From assembly GCF_019175385.1 (NCBI RefSeq), contig NC_083348.1, positions 45,778,950 through 45,842,949 of the forward strand: a stretch of DNA of 64,000 bases. Reading direction: 5' to 3'. Origin of the DNA: Lycium barbarum (lineage: Eukaryota; Streptophyta; Magnoliopsida; Solanales; Solanaceae). Within the stretch, counting starts at the first letter, position 1; each line of letters opens with the position of its first letter. A model generated the notes under the pieces. The model had not been told where the DNA came from. It worked only from the letters and a program-made list of their open reading frames with translations, and made no database searches. Below, in pieces: positions 20,444 to 32,287 of the stretch. Made by a program: the position numbers and the translations under genes.

Positions 20444-22909
20444 TGTCACGCCCCAACCTTAGTAAGGTGTGACTGGCACCCGGTACCTTACTGGGGCCGA
20501 GCGAACCAAACTGTAACTTACACCTTCTATGTCTCGAATGGCAAAATAAGGCCAAGGAGGATAACTATGAATTTGAATATGTACAAAGGGCCCACGATGC
20601 TGACATAACCACTGACAAGATATAACTAAGCTGTATATAAGAAACTGTCTGCAAAGCCTCTATGAACATGACTGAAGTATACAAGTCGGGACAGGGCGCC
20701 CGACATACCCGTAACACACAAAAATACATATATGAACCAGACTAGGCAATGCTCCAGGAAGAAGTGGAGCTCACCAAACAAGACTAATACCTGAAAACAG
20801 CCTACTGTGGGAGATCCTCGTCTCGTCTTTTTACACCAGCGGGCATGAACGAAGCGTCCACAAGAAAGGACGTCAATATGAATAATGTACCGAGTATGTA
20901 AGGCGGAAATGTGATATAATAAGTATGTACTGCAGGGAAGAAGATAAGCATCAACTTGGCACTTCTGACTTACTAAAGAGAATATAGCATATATATCTCC
21001 CCATACTCTTATATCTACAACTACATCTGTGAATAATAATAATATTGTGATCCCTACCTACGTATCATATATCATCTTGGTGCTATCTGCCTAACCGATC
21101 AGTGGTAATTGCCCGACTGATCATAGCACGGTGGTAATTGCCCATCCGATTATCGCCTGACGGTAGAGCGCAACAGCCGGACTGATCAGTGGTAGCTGCC
21201 CAACTGGCCGGAGTTCGGTGGTAATAACTGCCCAACAAGCCCTAGTAGTGTGGTAAATACATAGCAGCCCAACTGGTCGTGGACAAGTGGTAAATATAAT
21301 CAACATCATAACCCGACCTCCATAAGTAATCTCTATGCACTTCTCATGATCATCACTTTGCTGTTAATACGTACATGATCACGTAAGACTTATAAGCATA
21401 TTTCTGAGCCATTGGGACTTCTTCCCGATTAACTAAACCTCAAACAAATCCTGAGATACATCATAACCCTCTCTTCTAGCATTAAATACCTCATTAGGGA
21501 TCTTCTACTAGCTCACTATTCATGTCCTATAAAACATTCCTTAAGAACTTGTTCCTAAACTCATTGGATTTTTATTATGGAACCATCATCATCAACACAT
21601 CTCACTTTGAAGAAACAAAAATCATAAAGTGAGATCAACATCAGTGAATAACATCAATAGCCATGAAACAAGTTCAATGATATCAAAAGAACATCGGGAA
21701 TTGTAAGCTTTGGTATTTTTAGAAATAGGGTTATTGACGATATCATATATAGTTTCACAACAAAGGGATCATGCCTTAAGAAAGAAAGGTTTAGCCTTAA
21801 CATACATGGAAGCTTACTTTCCGACTTTCCAACCTACCTCATGTCTTGCAATCTACTTAATTCGTAGTCTCGTAATATACATATAAAACCATTCATACTA
21901 TTGTTAGGCTCACCATCATACACTTTTCTTAAGCCTTTAATTTATATCCATTTTGAATCTGCCGAAATTCGGGGAGCATCTCCCTTGTTTATATGCATAG
22001 CCCGAAATCACAATACCAACAACCAACAACAATACCAACAAAAACAACAACATTATTAACACCAATATACTCCATAAAACGTCCCACACGATGTTTACCC
22101 CATTTCTCAACAAACTAATCCGTTATATGACGATTTAATAACTCTGTTTTCGTAAATAAATCAAAATCAGCATCAATAAAGAGAGATCCATACCTTATTC
22201 TTGCTAGAACCGCAATATCTTTGTTAGCTACTTTGATTCCAAGTCAAAATCCACCACAAAACGATGCTATAATCGTAACTATACGCTCTCCAGACCTAAA
22301 TCCCGAGATTTCACTTGATTCGTGATAAAATTTAATGAGTGGAAGTTGGGGGAGAATTCCAGAATGTTTGGGAACTTTTGGGGGGTATTTGGTCTGAAAA
22401 TAAGGGGGTAAACCCCCTTTTATACTTAGCTAGAGTAGGTTAGCACCGACTCAAAAATTGCTCAGCGCGATCACGCTGCCTTATGGCGTATTCGTGTTGA
22501 GTTGAAGGGTTCTCCTCTGCGCGTTCGTGCCACCTTCTATCATGTTCGCGCAGGGTTAATTGCCTGCTCTGACAGCCCATCTTAAAATGCTCATAATTCT
22601 CTATTCCGACGTCGGATGGATGCGCTATTTATTGTATTGGAAAATACACTTCATGAACTTCACTTTAGGCTTTTGCTTTGCTTCAAAACTTCAACTATAC
22701 TAAAAGATATTCTTTCTCCAAGTTGAGCCAAAACATATTTTCTCGAAAGTTCCAACAAACTTAATTTCCTTAAATCACTTGTCCTCCAATCCTTCCATAG
22801 CTTATTATATGAACTTAAACCCTCACAACCGTAAGATAAGCGCATATAATCTCACATACCTCCTGACAGGTAGCTCGAATCTCAACATACGAAACTACGG
22901 GGTGAAACA
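20444..22909 (-). repeat. Element E 5' LTR
   Basis: Starts TGTCACGCCCCAACC and ends GGTGAAACA on the plus strand. It is homologous to 16199-18691 over its full length, with the same modules: hairpin (degenerate) 20873-20893, tandem repeats 21085-21290, TATAAAA 22418-22424, palindrome array 22456-22560. Confidence 0.9.
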
Positions 22910-24518
22910 TCATGGATATAAAACTCGATTCTAACTAGATTACATTCTGGGTTCACAATGTTCAGAATGAAAGTCATGAACAAACTATGAAACTAGTGAA
23001 TAAAAGTTCAGCAACTATTCACGGAGACTGAAGTGAGCAATATTTCTGAGGCAGTTCGTAACGTTGTAAAAGAACGTACCGTAGGGAGAATCATTAACAT
23101 TCCTAAACGTAGAGAGTTAGCTCACATACCTATAACCGCTCTAATCTAACAAACTAAGCTGCTTTTCTAATAAAAACACCAAAACCCTAGCTTTTAACCT
23201 CTTGAGAAGGATTTACCTTGTAAATCCTATGTTTTGTTTAAAGAATCATGTTACTAATCATGAATTAATGTTAGATATACTTAGGAATCATTAGAGCGAT
23301 CATACCTTGACGTGGGAGGATGAGGAGAGGAGAAGAACAGTTGCTTAAGACTTTAGAAGGAAGTTGGAATGTTAAATAAATGAAATTTCGGGTTTAAGTG
23401 ATGAATTCATAAGATGGGCATTTTTGGACCCCTTGCCTCGCTAAGCTTAGCCCATAGCTTGACTATGTTGTGCTTTGAGTTGAGCTCAGCGAGCTCACCT
23501 GTCCATTTTATACTTAGCCAATTTTTCTGAAATTTTTCAGTTTTGGACCCCCTACCTCACTGAGCTTAGCCTATAGCTTGATTATGCCGTGCTTTGAGCT
23601 GAGCTCAATGAGCTCCTAGGTCCATTTCACACTTAGTCAAAATTCACGTTTTTTAGCTTGTCAACAGCGTTCTATTGAATGGGCATAACTCGTACCAAAA
23701 ACGTTTGTTTGAACTCCACCGTATATGGATGGAAAGATATTTCCATATACTATAACTTTCATTAAGGAACCTTTTCCAAATACTCAACGAATCAAGGGGT
23801 AACAAGTGCCTGAAGTAGGCCCATCAACCTTTTTTGCAAAATGTACATACAAGTTATCCGGTAAACTCCCACGATACAAGTCTAACCTTAGTTCTAAGAT
23901 ACGAGATATAACACGAACGCCTTGGAACCCAAACCAATGACCCTTCTAAGTCATAAATGACTCTCCAGGCCTAATGGAATAGATGAAACTTTGAAAATGC
24001 CGCAATTACCGCTGATGTTGACTTTGGTCAAACATCTTCATTTCTTTAACTCAGAAACCTCTAAAATACTTAAAACCAATCCAAAACCCGCCCGATTGCC
24101 TCTGGAGCTGCGCCACCTATCCCTGCAAGTCATAAACACCAATACAAAGCTAATGGAACTAACAAGCTTCCAATCCGAGTCTTAATTCTTTCCATGACCA
24201 TCTTTTCATAAATAAGCATATTAAACACTAAAACTAACTAAATTGTCAAAAGCCAACCAAACGAACTCTAACATTAGCTCCGTTAATTTGTACAAATCAT
24301 AAATAATATTAGAAATCTAAAAAAAACTTAATATCACCAATCAGATCACGTTTTCCCAAAAGGAGCCATTAATCCAAATAATTAAATGTCGAGATTTCCA
24401 AAATGAAAACTTCTCCCAAAGTGAACCAACTAATATAACATAAAATTACGAAACTTCTAGAATGGCCGTCACGCAAAATATAACATCGGTTCTCAAAATG
24501 ACCGATCGGGTCGTTACA
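22910..24518 (-). repeat. Element D LTR, right piece
   Basis: Ends on the plus strand at GATCGGGTCGTTACA (24518), i.e. element-sense TGTAACGACCCGATC. A purine-rich tract with AAGTGGTGGACGA on the minus strand abuts it. It contains two imperfect copies of a unit of about 118 bp (23421-23640) and a donor-like AAG|GTATG (23301-23308). No coding sequence. Confidence 0.72.
23421..23640. repeat. Two-copy U3 repeat with GAGCTC palindromes in the D LTR
   Basis: Each copy runs TTTTGGACCCC...GCTTAGCC...GAGCTCA(G/A)(C/T)GAGCTC, starting near 23422 and 23540. It is the D counterpart of the palindrome arrays in the other LTRs. Confidence 0.75.
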
Positions 24519-24649
24519 TCGTCCACCACTTAAACACATGTTCGTCCTTGAACGAAAGGAGAAGGAAGGTATATGAACTATCGAAAAGCTGGAGATATCT
24601 ACTCCATATGTCCGACTTGGTCTCCTAAGTAGCCTTCACTGAAACTTAC
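24519..24649 (-). other. Element D polypurine tract and start of interior
   Basis: Purine-rich on the minus strand at 24519-24533, followed by 3' UTR. The last five bases (cttac, 24645-24649) are the left target duplication of element F; the D sequence resumes after 34694. Confidence 0.65.
24645..24649. repeat. Target site duplication of element F, left copy (cttac)
   Basis: Identical to 34690-34694. Confidence 0.93.
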
Positions 24650-27070
24650 TGTCACGACCCGGCTAGGGGGCCGCGACGAGCACCCGGTGCTACCCCACCC
24701 GAGCACCCCCTTATCGCACATAACATAACATCTAGGTGAACCATAAGTCAATTTGTGCTTTTCTTATCGTTAATCATATTGATCCCATTAGACGACCGTC
24801 ATCATTTAACATATCATAGGCATCTATGCCACACCATAAGTACAAGGCCGACGTGGCTAACAAAAGATATACAAAACATGGGCCGACATGGCCGAACATC
24901 TCTACCCACATACACATGACTACGAGCCTCTAAGAGTATGACATATCGTATGAGCGGGACAAGACCCCGCTATGCCCATAATTATATACACAAAAGAATA
25001 AGTACCCAAAAGCTACGGCTCCGAAAGAAATGGAGCTCTGCTATACAATCTCTGAATAAGCAGCTATGGATCAAGTCTGTCTCCCTGTGCACCTGCGGGC
25101 ATGACGCAGCGTCCACAAACAAAAGGACGTCAGTACGAAGAATGTACTGAGTATGTAAAGCATTATCAACATCAATATAGAAGCATAATAGATATCATAT
25201 GAAATAGCATAGGAGGGGAGACAGTAATATCATCATTATCATGTCGCTTACTTGCATACATCGTCATTCATATCCCATAATAATACTCGTACCATACTTG
25301 TGCTCATATTCGTATACATGTCCTTATTCGTATTCTTATACATAGTCTTATTCATATCCATATTATATACATAGTCATTTCATATACATAGCATTTACAT
25401 AGCATACCCGACCTCATAGGATCGGTGTCTTATACATGCTTGGCCAACCAAGGCTCAAGGTCATACATACCTGGCCCTACCAAGGCGTCAGGGTTATCCG
25501 TACCATCTGCAGAGGTGTGCGCGCGTTTCGTAATCGTATACATACTTTATACATAGTCATATACATATAGTCTTGCCCGGCATCATAAGCTCGGGGTCTT
25601 ATCATAGCCCTTCATAGGCATACATATACATATCTCATAGCTCGTAAGCATCTCTAATCTCATTTTACTCTCATCATCATTACTATCCTCATCATTATCG
25701 TTACATCTACATTATGGACGTACTCGTCATACGAGGAACATAGTATAATCATAGTACATATCAAGGGTCGTGAGCTTATGAGCTCGGAATGTCGACCATG
25801 TGAAGGCAACATACTCGTATAGAGGAATTAGGAATTTGACCAAGAACCATGCCTTATGAAAGAAGGGTTAGCCTTACATACCTTTCCGTCGAACTATTTT
25901 ACACTTGCACGTTCCCTTCCAATGCTAGCGTTTATACCTTCATTAATATCATAACAATGGCCATTAGTCATTCACATTATCCGCATTATCTAGATTCCTC
26001 AATTTGCCTCTAATTCACCCACATTCGTGGTCATAACACCCATCTTCGTCCATTCGTCTAAAGTGTTTAGTTCATGATCTTAATACCATTTATAACACAT
26101 TCATATCACAACACAACAACATTCATAACTCAATTCAAACTATTTCCCAAAATGTCACTATTTATCATTCATGACCTAGTTGACCACATTTTCTACAATC
26201 CATATATTTTAATTCTCCAATACCTTAAACATCTTGTAAAAATCATGAATCTTACCTTAGAAGTTGTAGGAACAAGCTTTGGTTGATAATAATCTTCTTT
26301 GAGCAAAACTCTAGTTTTTCTCCATTTGGATTTCTTGACTTGGATGATCCTTGATGATTCCCTTACCCTTGATTCACTTGTCTTAAAGTTATTGATGGCT
26401 TATAATCCTTGAAAACTCATACCATAAATGTAGAGAGAAGTTTTAGAGAGAAGTGGTGTAATGTTGTAATGAAATAAAATAAGTCTTGATCCTCATATTT
26501 AATGAATTGGAAAATCTGTGCTGGGTGAACAGTGGTCGTCCATGGAGGTTTACGGTCCGTATTCCACTTTACGGACCGTCCCTCGTGGTCGTCCTTAAGC
26601 TTAAGCAGGACCAGAGACTTTGGCCTGCATGCATGGTGATTTACGACCATGGTTTACGGGTCGTAAATCACTTTACGGTCCGTCCACCAGGTCGTATTAT
26701 ACCTCTTCCTCAGCTGGCAGAAAGTTGAAGTTTGGCATGCCAGTTTACAACCTGGCAGTTTACGGACCGTATACCAGTTTACGGTCCGTATTTGCACTTT
26801 ACGACCACTGGCAGAAAGATGAAGCTTTTGCATGGCAGTTTACGACTGCCAGTTTACGGACCGTATTGCACTTTACAGTCCGTATTTTGCAATATACGAC
26901 CACTGGGCAGTTTTGCCAACTTTCAATTTTTCTCATTTCTCAAATTTTCATTCTAATCATCCACATCCCTTCACATACATTTCCCATGAAACAATATACA
27001 CTCGCACTCCTCATACACATCATTAGTTCACTTACTTGCGTACCAACGGGAAATTTTCCGAGGTGTAACA
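24650..27070 (-). repeat. Element F 3' LTR (2421 bp)
   Basis: Plus-strand ends TGTCACGACCCGGCT and GAGGTGTAACA. Modules: hairpin TCAGTAC-GTACTGA (25130-25150), donor-like AAAG|GTATGT (25876-25885) and CTAAG|GTAAG (26251-26260), TATA-like ATTAAATAT on the minus strand (26495-26503), palindrome array (26543-26900). Confidence 0.93.
26543..26900. repeat. U3 palindrome array, TTTACGGTCCGTA / TACGGACCGTAAA, F 3' LTR
   Basis: More than ten units of TTTACG(G)(A/T)CCGT and TTTACGACC in both orientations, spaced about 25-50 bp. In element sense the array ends about 40 bp upstream of the TATA-like box. The reading frames across it are artefacts. Confidence 0.88.
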
Positions 27071-27106
27071 TTCTACCCCCCTTAGGAACATTCGTCCTCG
27101 AATGTT
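27071..27106 (-). promoter_or_regulatory. Element F polypurine tract and hairpin
   Basis: TAAGGGGGGTAGAA on the minus strand (27071-27084) abuts the LTR, followed by the 20-nt hairpin at 27087-27106. A GAGGAAACTCTGGCGAAATT block lies just inside (about 27133-27152). Confidence 0.88.
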
Positions 27107-27276
27107 AAAGGCTTGGGGAATTCTATAAAAATTTCGCCAGAGTTTCCTCTGTAATGTGGCACTACCACCCTGCCACAACAACCCACAATGACAATGCCTC
27201 ACAGGGCAATAACACAACAACACTAGAAATTTGGCCACACACGACCTGAATGTATAAAAGGGAAAACATGCATACC

Positions 27277-30200
27277 TTATGATCTCGACGTCTCATCTTG
27301 GACTTCTCCCAATGACTGAAATAAATGTGGGTATTTGGACCGCATATTCTCTTCCGCTTCCCATGTCATTTCCTCTCGATTGTTATTTCTCCACAGAACT
27401 TTAATTGAGGCCACTTTTTTGTTTCTAAGCCTCCGTACTTGCCTATCTAATATGGCAATGGGTATTTCATCATAAGTTAGCTTTTCTGTCACTTGAATAT
27501 CATTTACTGGGACGATCCTCGTAGGATCTCCAACACACTTCCGAAGCATCGAGACATGAAATACTGGATGGACTGACTCCAAATCTGGAGGTAGATCTGG
27601 CTCATAGGCCACTTTGCCTATTTTGCGTACAATTTCGTATGGCCCAATATACCGGGGACTGAGCTTCCCCTTTTTGCCAAATCTCATCACGCCCTTCATC
27701 GGCGACACTTTCAAGAATACCCAATCTTTCACTTCGAACTCTAAGTCTCTTCGACGATTATCCGCATAGGACTTCTGACGACTTTGAGCCGCTAGCAACC
27801 GATCTTGTATGAGCTTAACTTTCTCTATTTCTTGCTGGACCAAGTCTGGCCCTATCAACTTAGCTTCTCCGGTTTCAAACCACCCAATTGGGGATCTACA
27901 CTTTCGCCCATATAGAGCCTCATACGGTGCCATTTGAATGCTAGAATGATAACTGTTATTGTAAGCAAACTCAATGAGTGGCAAATGGTCATCCCAATTT
28001 CCTCCAAAATCTATCATACATGCCCGTAACATATCTTCAAGAGTCTGAATAGTACGTTCAGCTTGCCCATCGGTCTGTGGGTGAAATGCCGTGCTTAGGC
28101 GCACTTGGGTCCCTAAACCTTCTTGGAAAGACCCCCAAAACATGGTTGTAAACTGAGTTCCTCTATCGGACATAATAGATACCGGAATGCCATGGAGTCT
28201 CACTATCTCTTTAAGATAAAGCTTGGCATAATCTTCTGCCATATAGGTCGTTCTGACCGGTAAGAAATGTGCTGACTTTGTGAGTCTATCCACGATCACC
28301 CATATAGAATCATATTTATGTCGAGAATGGGGTAACCCTGTAATGAAATCCATATTAATCACTTCCCACTTCCAAGTTGGGATTTCTATAGCTTGCAATA
28401 AGCCACCCGGCTTTTGGTGTTCTATCTTCACTTGTTGGCAATTAGGACACTGAGCTACGAATTCCGCTACGTCTTTCTTCATCTCATTCCACCAATATAT
28501 AGTCTTAAGATCATGATACATTTTCGTCGCTCTGGGGTGAACGGAGTAACGGGAACAATGAGCTTCTCTCAAAATCTGATGGCGTAGACCTGCCACATCG
28601 GGAACACATAACCTGCCTCGACATCGGAGAACTCCGTCTTCCGAAATGTCAAATGATGACTCCTCCATCTGAGGGAGTGTATCTCTGTACTGCATTAGCA
28701 TGGGATCCTCATATTGTCGCTCTTTTACTTCCGCTACCAACGATGAAACTGCTGAATTCTGAATAGTAGCTCCGCTGCTACTTGAGTCCACCACTCGGAC
28801 TCCTAGGCTAGCTAACTACTGAAGATCACGGGCCATCTCTTTCTTTGCTGGTCATACATCACTTAGACTTCCCATCGACCTACGGCTAAGAGCAGCAGCC
28901 ACAACATTTGCCTTTCCGGGGTGGTACAGGATTTCAACATCATAGTCTTTTAGCAACTTTAGCCATCGTCGTTGCCGCAAATTCAACTCTTTCTGCTTGA
29001 AGATGTACTGGAGACTCTTATGATCTGTATAAATATCCACGTGGACACGATATAAGTAATGTCTCCATATCTTTAAAAAACGGACCACCGCGGCCAATTC
29101 TAAGTCATGGGTAGGATAATTCTGCTCATGTTTCCGTAATTGTCTAGAAGCATACGCAATCACCTTACTATTTTGCATCAATACATAGCCTAGCCCGACG
29201 CCTGAAGCATCACAATAAATAACATATCCTTCCAATCCCTCTGGAAGTGTCAAGACTGGGGCTGAAGTCAGTCGATCTTTCAACTCTTGGGAACTACGCT
29301 CGCAAGCATCTGTCCATTGAAACTTAGCTGACTTCTGAGTCAACTTGGTGAGCGGTGCAGAAATAGAAGAGAAATCCTCAACAAATCTTCTGTAATAACC
29401 TGCTAAGCCCAAAAAGCTACGAACATCCGTATGGGTCGTGGGCCTTGGCCAAGTCTTCACTACCTCAATCGTTTGGCTATCCACTCGAACACCGTCAGCT
29501 GCAACAATGTGGTCCAGAAATGCCACTGAGTTAAACCTAAACTCGCATTTGGAAAACTTCGCGAATAATTCTCGGGTTCGAAGAACTCCAAGGACAATAC
29601 GCAAGTGATCCGCATGTTCTGCCTCGGATCTAGAATACACTAGGATATCATCGATCAATACAATCACCAATTGATCCAGAAATGGCCTGAATACATTGTT
29701 CATTATGTCCATAAACACTGCCGGTGCATTAGTTAGCCCAAACGACATTACTCGGAACTCGAAATGGCCATATCTTGTTCTGAAAGCTGTCTTAGGGATA
29801 TCTTTCTCCCTAACTCTTACTTGGTGATACCCGGACCTCAAATCAATCTTTGAAAACCATTTGGCACCTTGCAATTGATCAAATAAATCATCAATCCTCG
29901 GGAGGGGATACTTGTTCTTAATTGTCACTTTATTTAATTGCCGATAATCAATGCACATTCTCAAGGAGCCATCCTTCTTCCGGACGAACAATACGGGTGC
30001 TCCCCACGGGAATGAACTAGGCCTAATGAAGCCTTTTTCAAGCAAGTCTTTTAATTTCTCCTTCAACTCTTTCAACTCTGCGGGTGCCATCCTATAGGGA
30101 GGAGTAGATATTGGTTTAGTGTCTGGTAACACATCAATCGCAAAATCAATCTCTCGTTCGGGAGGAAGGCCTGGAAGGTCTTCCGGGAACATATCCAGAA

Positions 30201-30397
30201 ATTCGTTCACTACCGGAACTGACTGAAGAGTTGGTGACTCAGCTTCTACATCTCAAACTCGTACTAGGTGATAAATGCACCCTTTTGTGATCATCTTCCT
30301 TGCCTTTAGATAGGAAATAAGCCTACCCTTTGGTGACGCCGTATTTCCTTTCCATTCTAAGACTAGTTCTCCCAGAAACTGGAAGCGAACCATTTTT
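27277..30397 (-). pseudogene. pol: Element F pol: RT, RNase H, integrase, chromodomain; nearly intact
   Basis: In one frame from the protease border to the stop at 27277, interrupted by three nonsense codons: 30253-30255 (TGA), 28852-28854 (TGA) and 28816-28818 (TAG). RT at about 30200-29330 keeps the LIDDILVYS catalytic box. RNase H (29330-28870) keeps [10 protein letters not shown] and [10 protein letters not shown]. Integrase (28620-27560) has the H-H-CPNC zinc site, WEVINMDFI, ISIMSDRGTQF-like and HPQTDGQAERTIQ, i.e. all catalytic acids. The C-terminus (ILDRQVRRLRNKKVASIKVL, then EEMTWEAEENM) is a chromodomain-type tail, thought to steer integration. All three stops are explicable as single C-to-T changes. 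Confidence 0.93.
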
Positions 30398-30739
30398 CAT
30401 TCTACAATCAACATTGGCGTAGCAAGAAGCCAACCAATCCATGCCCATAATGACATCAAAATCTACCATTTCTAGCTCATGCAAATCAATCATGGTACGA
30501 CGATCACAAATCACAATCACACAATTCCTATATACTCGGCTAGCTATTACCGATTCACCCACGGGTGTAGACACCTCGAAAGGTTTGATAGACTCCGGCT
30601 CAATTATAAATCGACCCGCAATATATGGAGTAACATATAATAATGTGGAGCCCGGATCAATCAAATCATATACATCATGAGAGAATACCGATAATATACC
30701 TGTGACCACATTAGGAGAAGACTCAAGATCTTGGCGTCC
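30398..30739 (-). pseudogene. Element F aspartic protease domain, frameshifted from pol
   Basis: Reads VYDLIDPGSTLLYVTP, with DPGS at the active-site position as is usual in this lineage, then VIMGMDWLASCYANVDCRMK. It is in frame with gag. An extra T in the T run at 30393-30397 moves the following residues out of the pol frame; the gag-pol frame of relatives would continue with the sequence found one base over. Confidence 0.85.
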
Positions 30740-32077
30740 AGCCAAAGCATAAATACGGTGCTGAGAACCGCTAGTACTGGGAGCTCTCCCTCTGGCTCTA
30801 CCATGGCCAGCTGGCGCATGTGAACCTGGCCCCGTAGGGCGTACAGATGCCGAAGATCCGGCTACCGACCCTGATGGTTGGGTCCTACCTCTACTATGTA
30901 CTGAGGGGCAATCACGCATAATATGGCCTGGCCGACCACATGAATAGCAATCATCTGAACCATATCGGCATCGACCCCAATGCATCTTCCCACACTGGGA
31001 ACACGGTGGTACGGGTGGCCTTGACTGGACAAAATCACCTCTGAACTGAGGTCCTGTATAACTCGGACTCGGCCCTGAACGAGCAGATCTATCAAGGCCC
31101 TAGCCTGAAAACCGTAGAGGTGGACTGGTCATAGAATAGCCTGAATGGCTGGGAAGCTGCTGTCTGTGTCCACCCCTGGACTCGCTCCTCGAACCTGAAG
31201 GTCTAGCTCTCTTGCTATGTCCCCTATCTTGCTCACGTTCATTTCTCCGCTGCTGTAGGTGTTCCTCTAATTCCTGAGCATGTTCCTGAATGCGTGCAAT
31301 TTCCATGCCATCCTGAAGGGACGCAGTTAAGCATTTATCCATCAAGTTTGGCCCTAGGCCGTTCATAAACCGGTGCACCCGATCGCCCATATCCGCTACC
31401 ATGGCCGAAGCATACCTAGCCAAGGAATTGAAACGGAGGCTATACTCTTGGGCGCTCATACTGCCTTGCCTCAAATTTAAGAATTTATCGGCCCTAGCTC
31501 GCCGAACTTCTGGAGGCATGTAGTGACGGAGAAAATCATCGACAAACTCTTGCCATACCGGCGGAGGTGCATTGGCTCCCCACGAAGCCATCCAAACCGT
31601 ATACCACTGGATTGAGACATCCCTCAATCTATATGACGCTAGCTCCACCGATTCGGTGTCTGAAGCATGTATCAGCCGGAGCGTCCTTAGCATACCATCA
31701 ATAAAGTCCTGGGGATCCTCCTCCAGTTTCGACCCAAAGAATTCCGGGGGTTTCAAAGCAATGAAGTCACGGGCCCTTGCACTAACAGCCCTGTCACCAT
31801 GCCCTGAACTCTGCCTCTGAGTCTGGGCCGCAACCAACTGAGTCAACAAATTAATGGCCTCTTTGACATCTTGACCCGAAGCGTTTAGTGGAGGAGCTGG
31901 AGCTAGGGCTGAGGTCCCCTCACGCTCCTCAGTAATAGGCACTGTCTGGGAAGACTGAGATTGAGCCGTACTCTGGGACTCATCTTCCTGTACTACCGGT
32001 GGCGGTGCTCTTTCAGCCCGCTTTTCTGCCACCGTCTTGCCCTTTTGGGCTGCTGTAGCATTTTTCTTTTTAGGCAT
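30740..32077 (-). pseudogene. gag: Element F gag, one in-frame stop
   Basis: The start is taken at the Met at 32077 (MPKKKNATAAQKGKTVAEKR); the upstream Met at 32110 lies in leader. The gag fold is at about residues 110-270 (FFGSKLEEDPQDFIDGMLRT, RRARADKFLNLRQGSMSAQE). The linker reaches a TAG at 31100-31102; the frame then continues with a CX2C cluster (CSQCGKMHWGRC) and an intact knuckle CYSCGRPGHIMRDC, ending near RIYALAGRQD. Without that stop, gag and protease would be one frame. Confidence 0.92.
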
Positions 32078-32271
32078 CTCTGAAATACACAACACACGAT
32101 TTAGGAACAAGAATTTCTTACATCATAGCTCTATCGCACGATTATTATGAAGAAAGAAGGTCATATATTCCTAAAATGTCCGCAGCTTCTCGTTTATAAG
32201 TGTGGCACGCAACACACCCATAACCAAGACTCTACTAGACACGGCTCATAGACACATCCTAGGACTGAACT

Positions 32272-32283
32272 GCTCTGATACCA
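32272..32283 (-). promoter_or_regulatory. Primer binding site (tRNA-iMet) of element F
   Basis: The minus strand reads TGGTATCAGAGC, four bases from the 5' LTR edge (32288). Confidence 0.93.
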
Positions 32284-32287
32284 CTTT

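Larger units (their letters stand above)
16199..22909 (-). mobile_element. Element E: second gag-only Ty3/gypsy element with both LTRs
   Basis: 3' LTR (16199-18691), polypurine tract and hairpin, decayed gag, primer site, 5' LTR (20444-22909). The interior is only 1752 bp and encodes gag remnants alone. Flanking five-base repeats are tcata (16194-16198) and tcatg (22910-22914), a target duplication with one transition. The two LTRs are clearly homologous along their length with many scattered differences, so the copy is older than A or F. Confidence 0.88.

Noticed and set aside
26417..27108. Overlapping ORFs across the F LTR array (and 34055-34715)
   Set aside because: They translate the palindrome array and U3; the similar ORFs in both LTRs reflect LTR identity, not coding selection.
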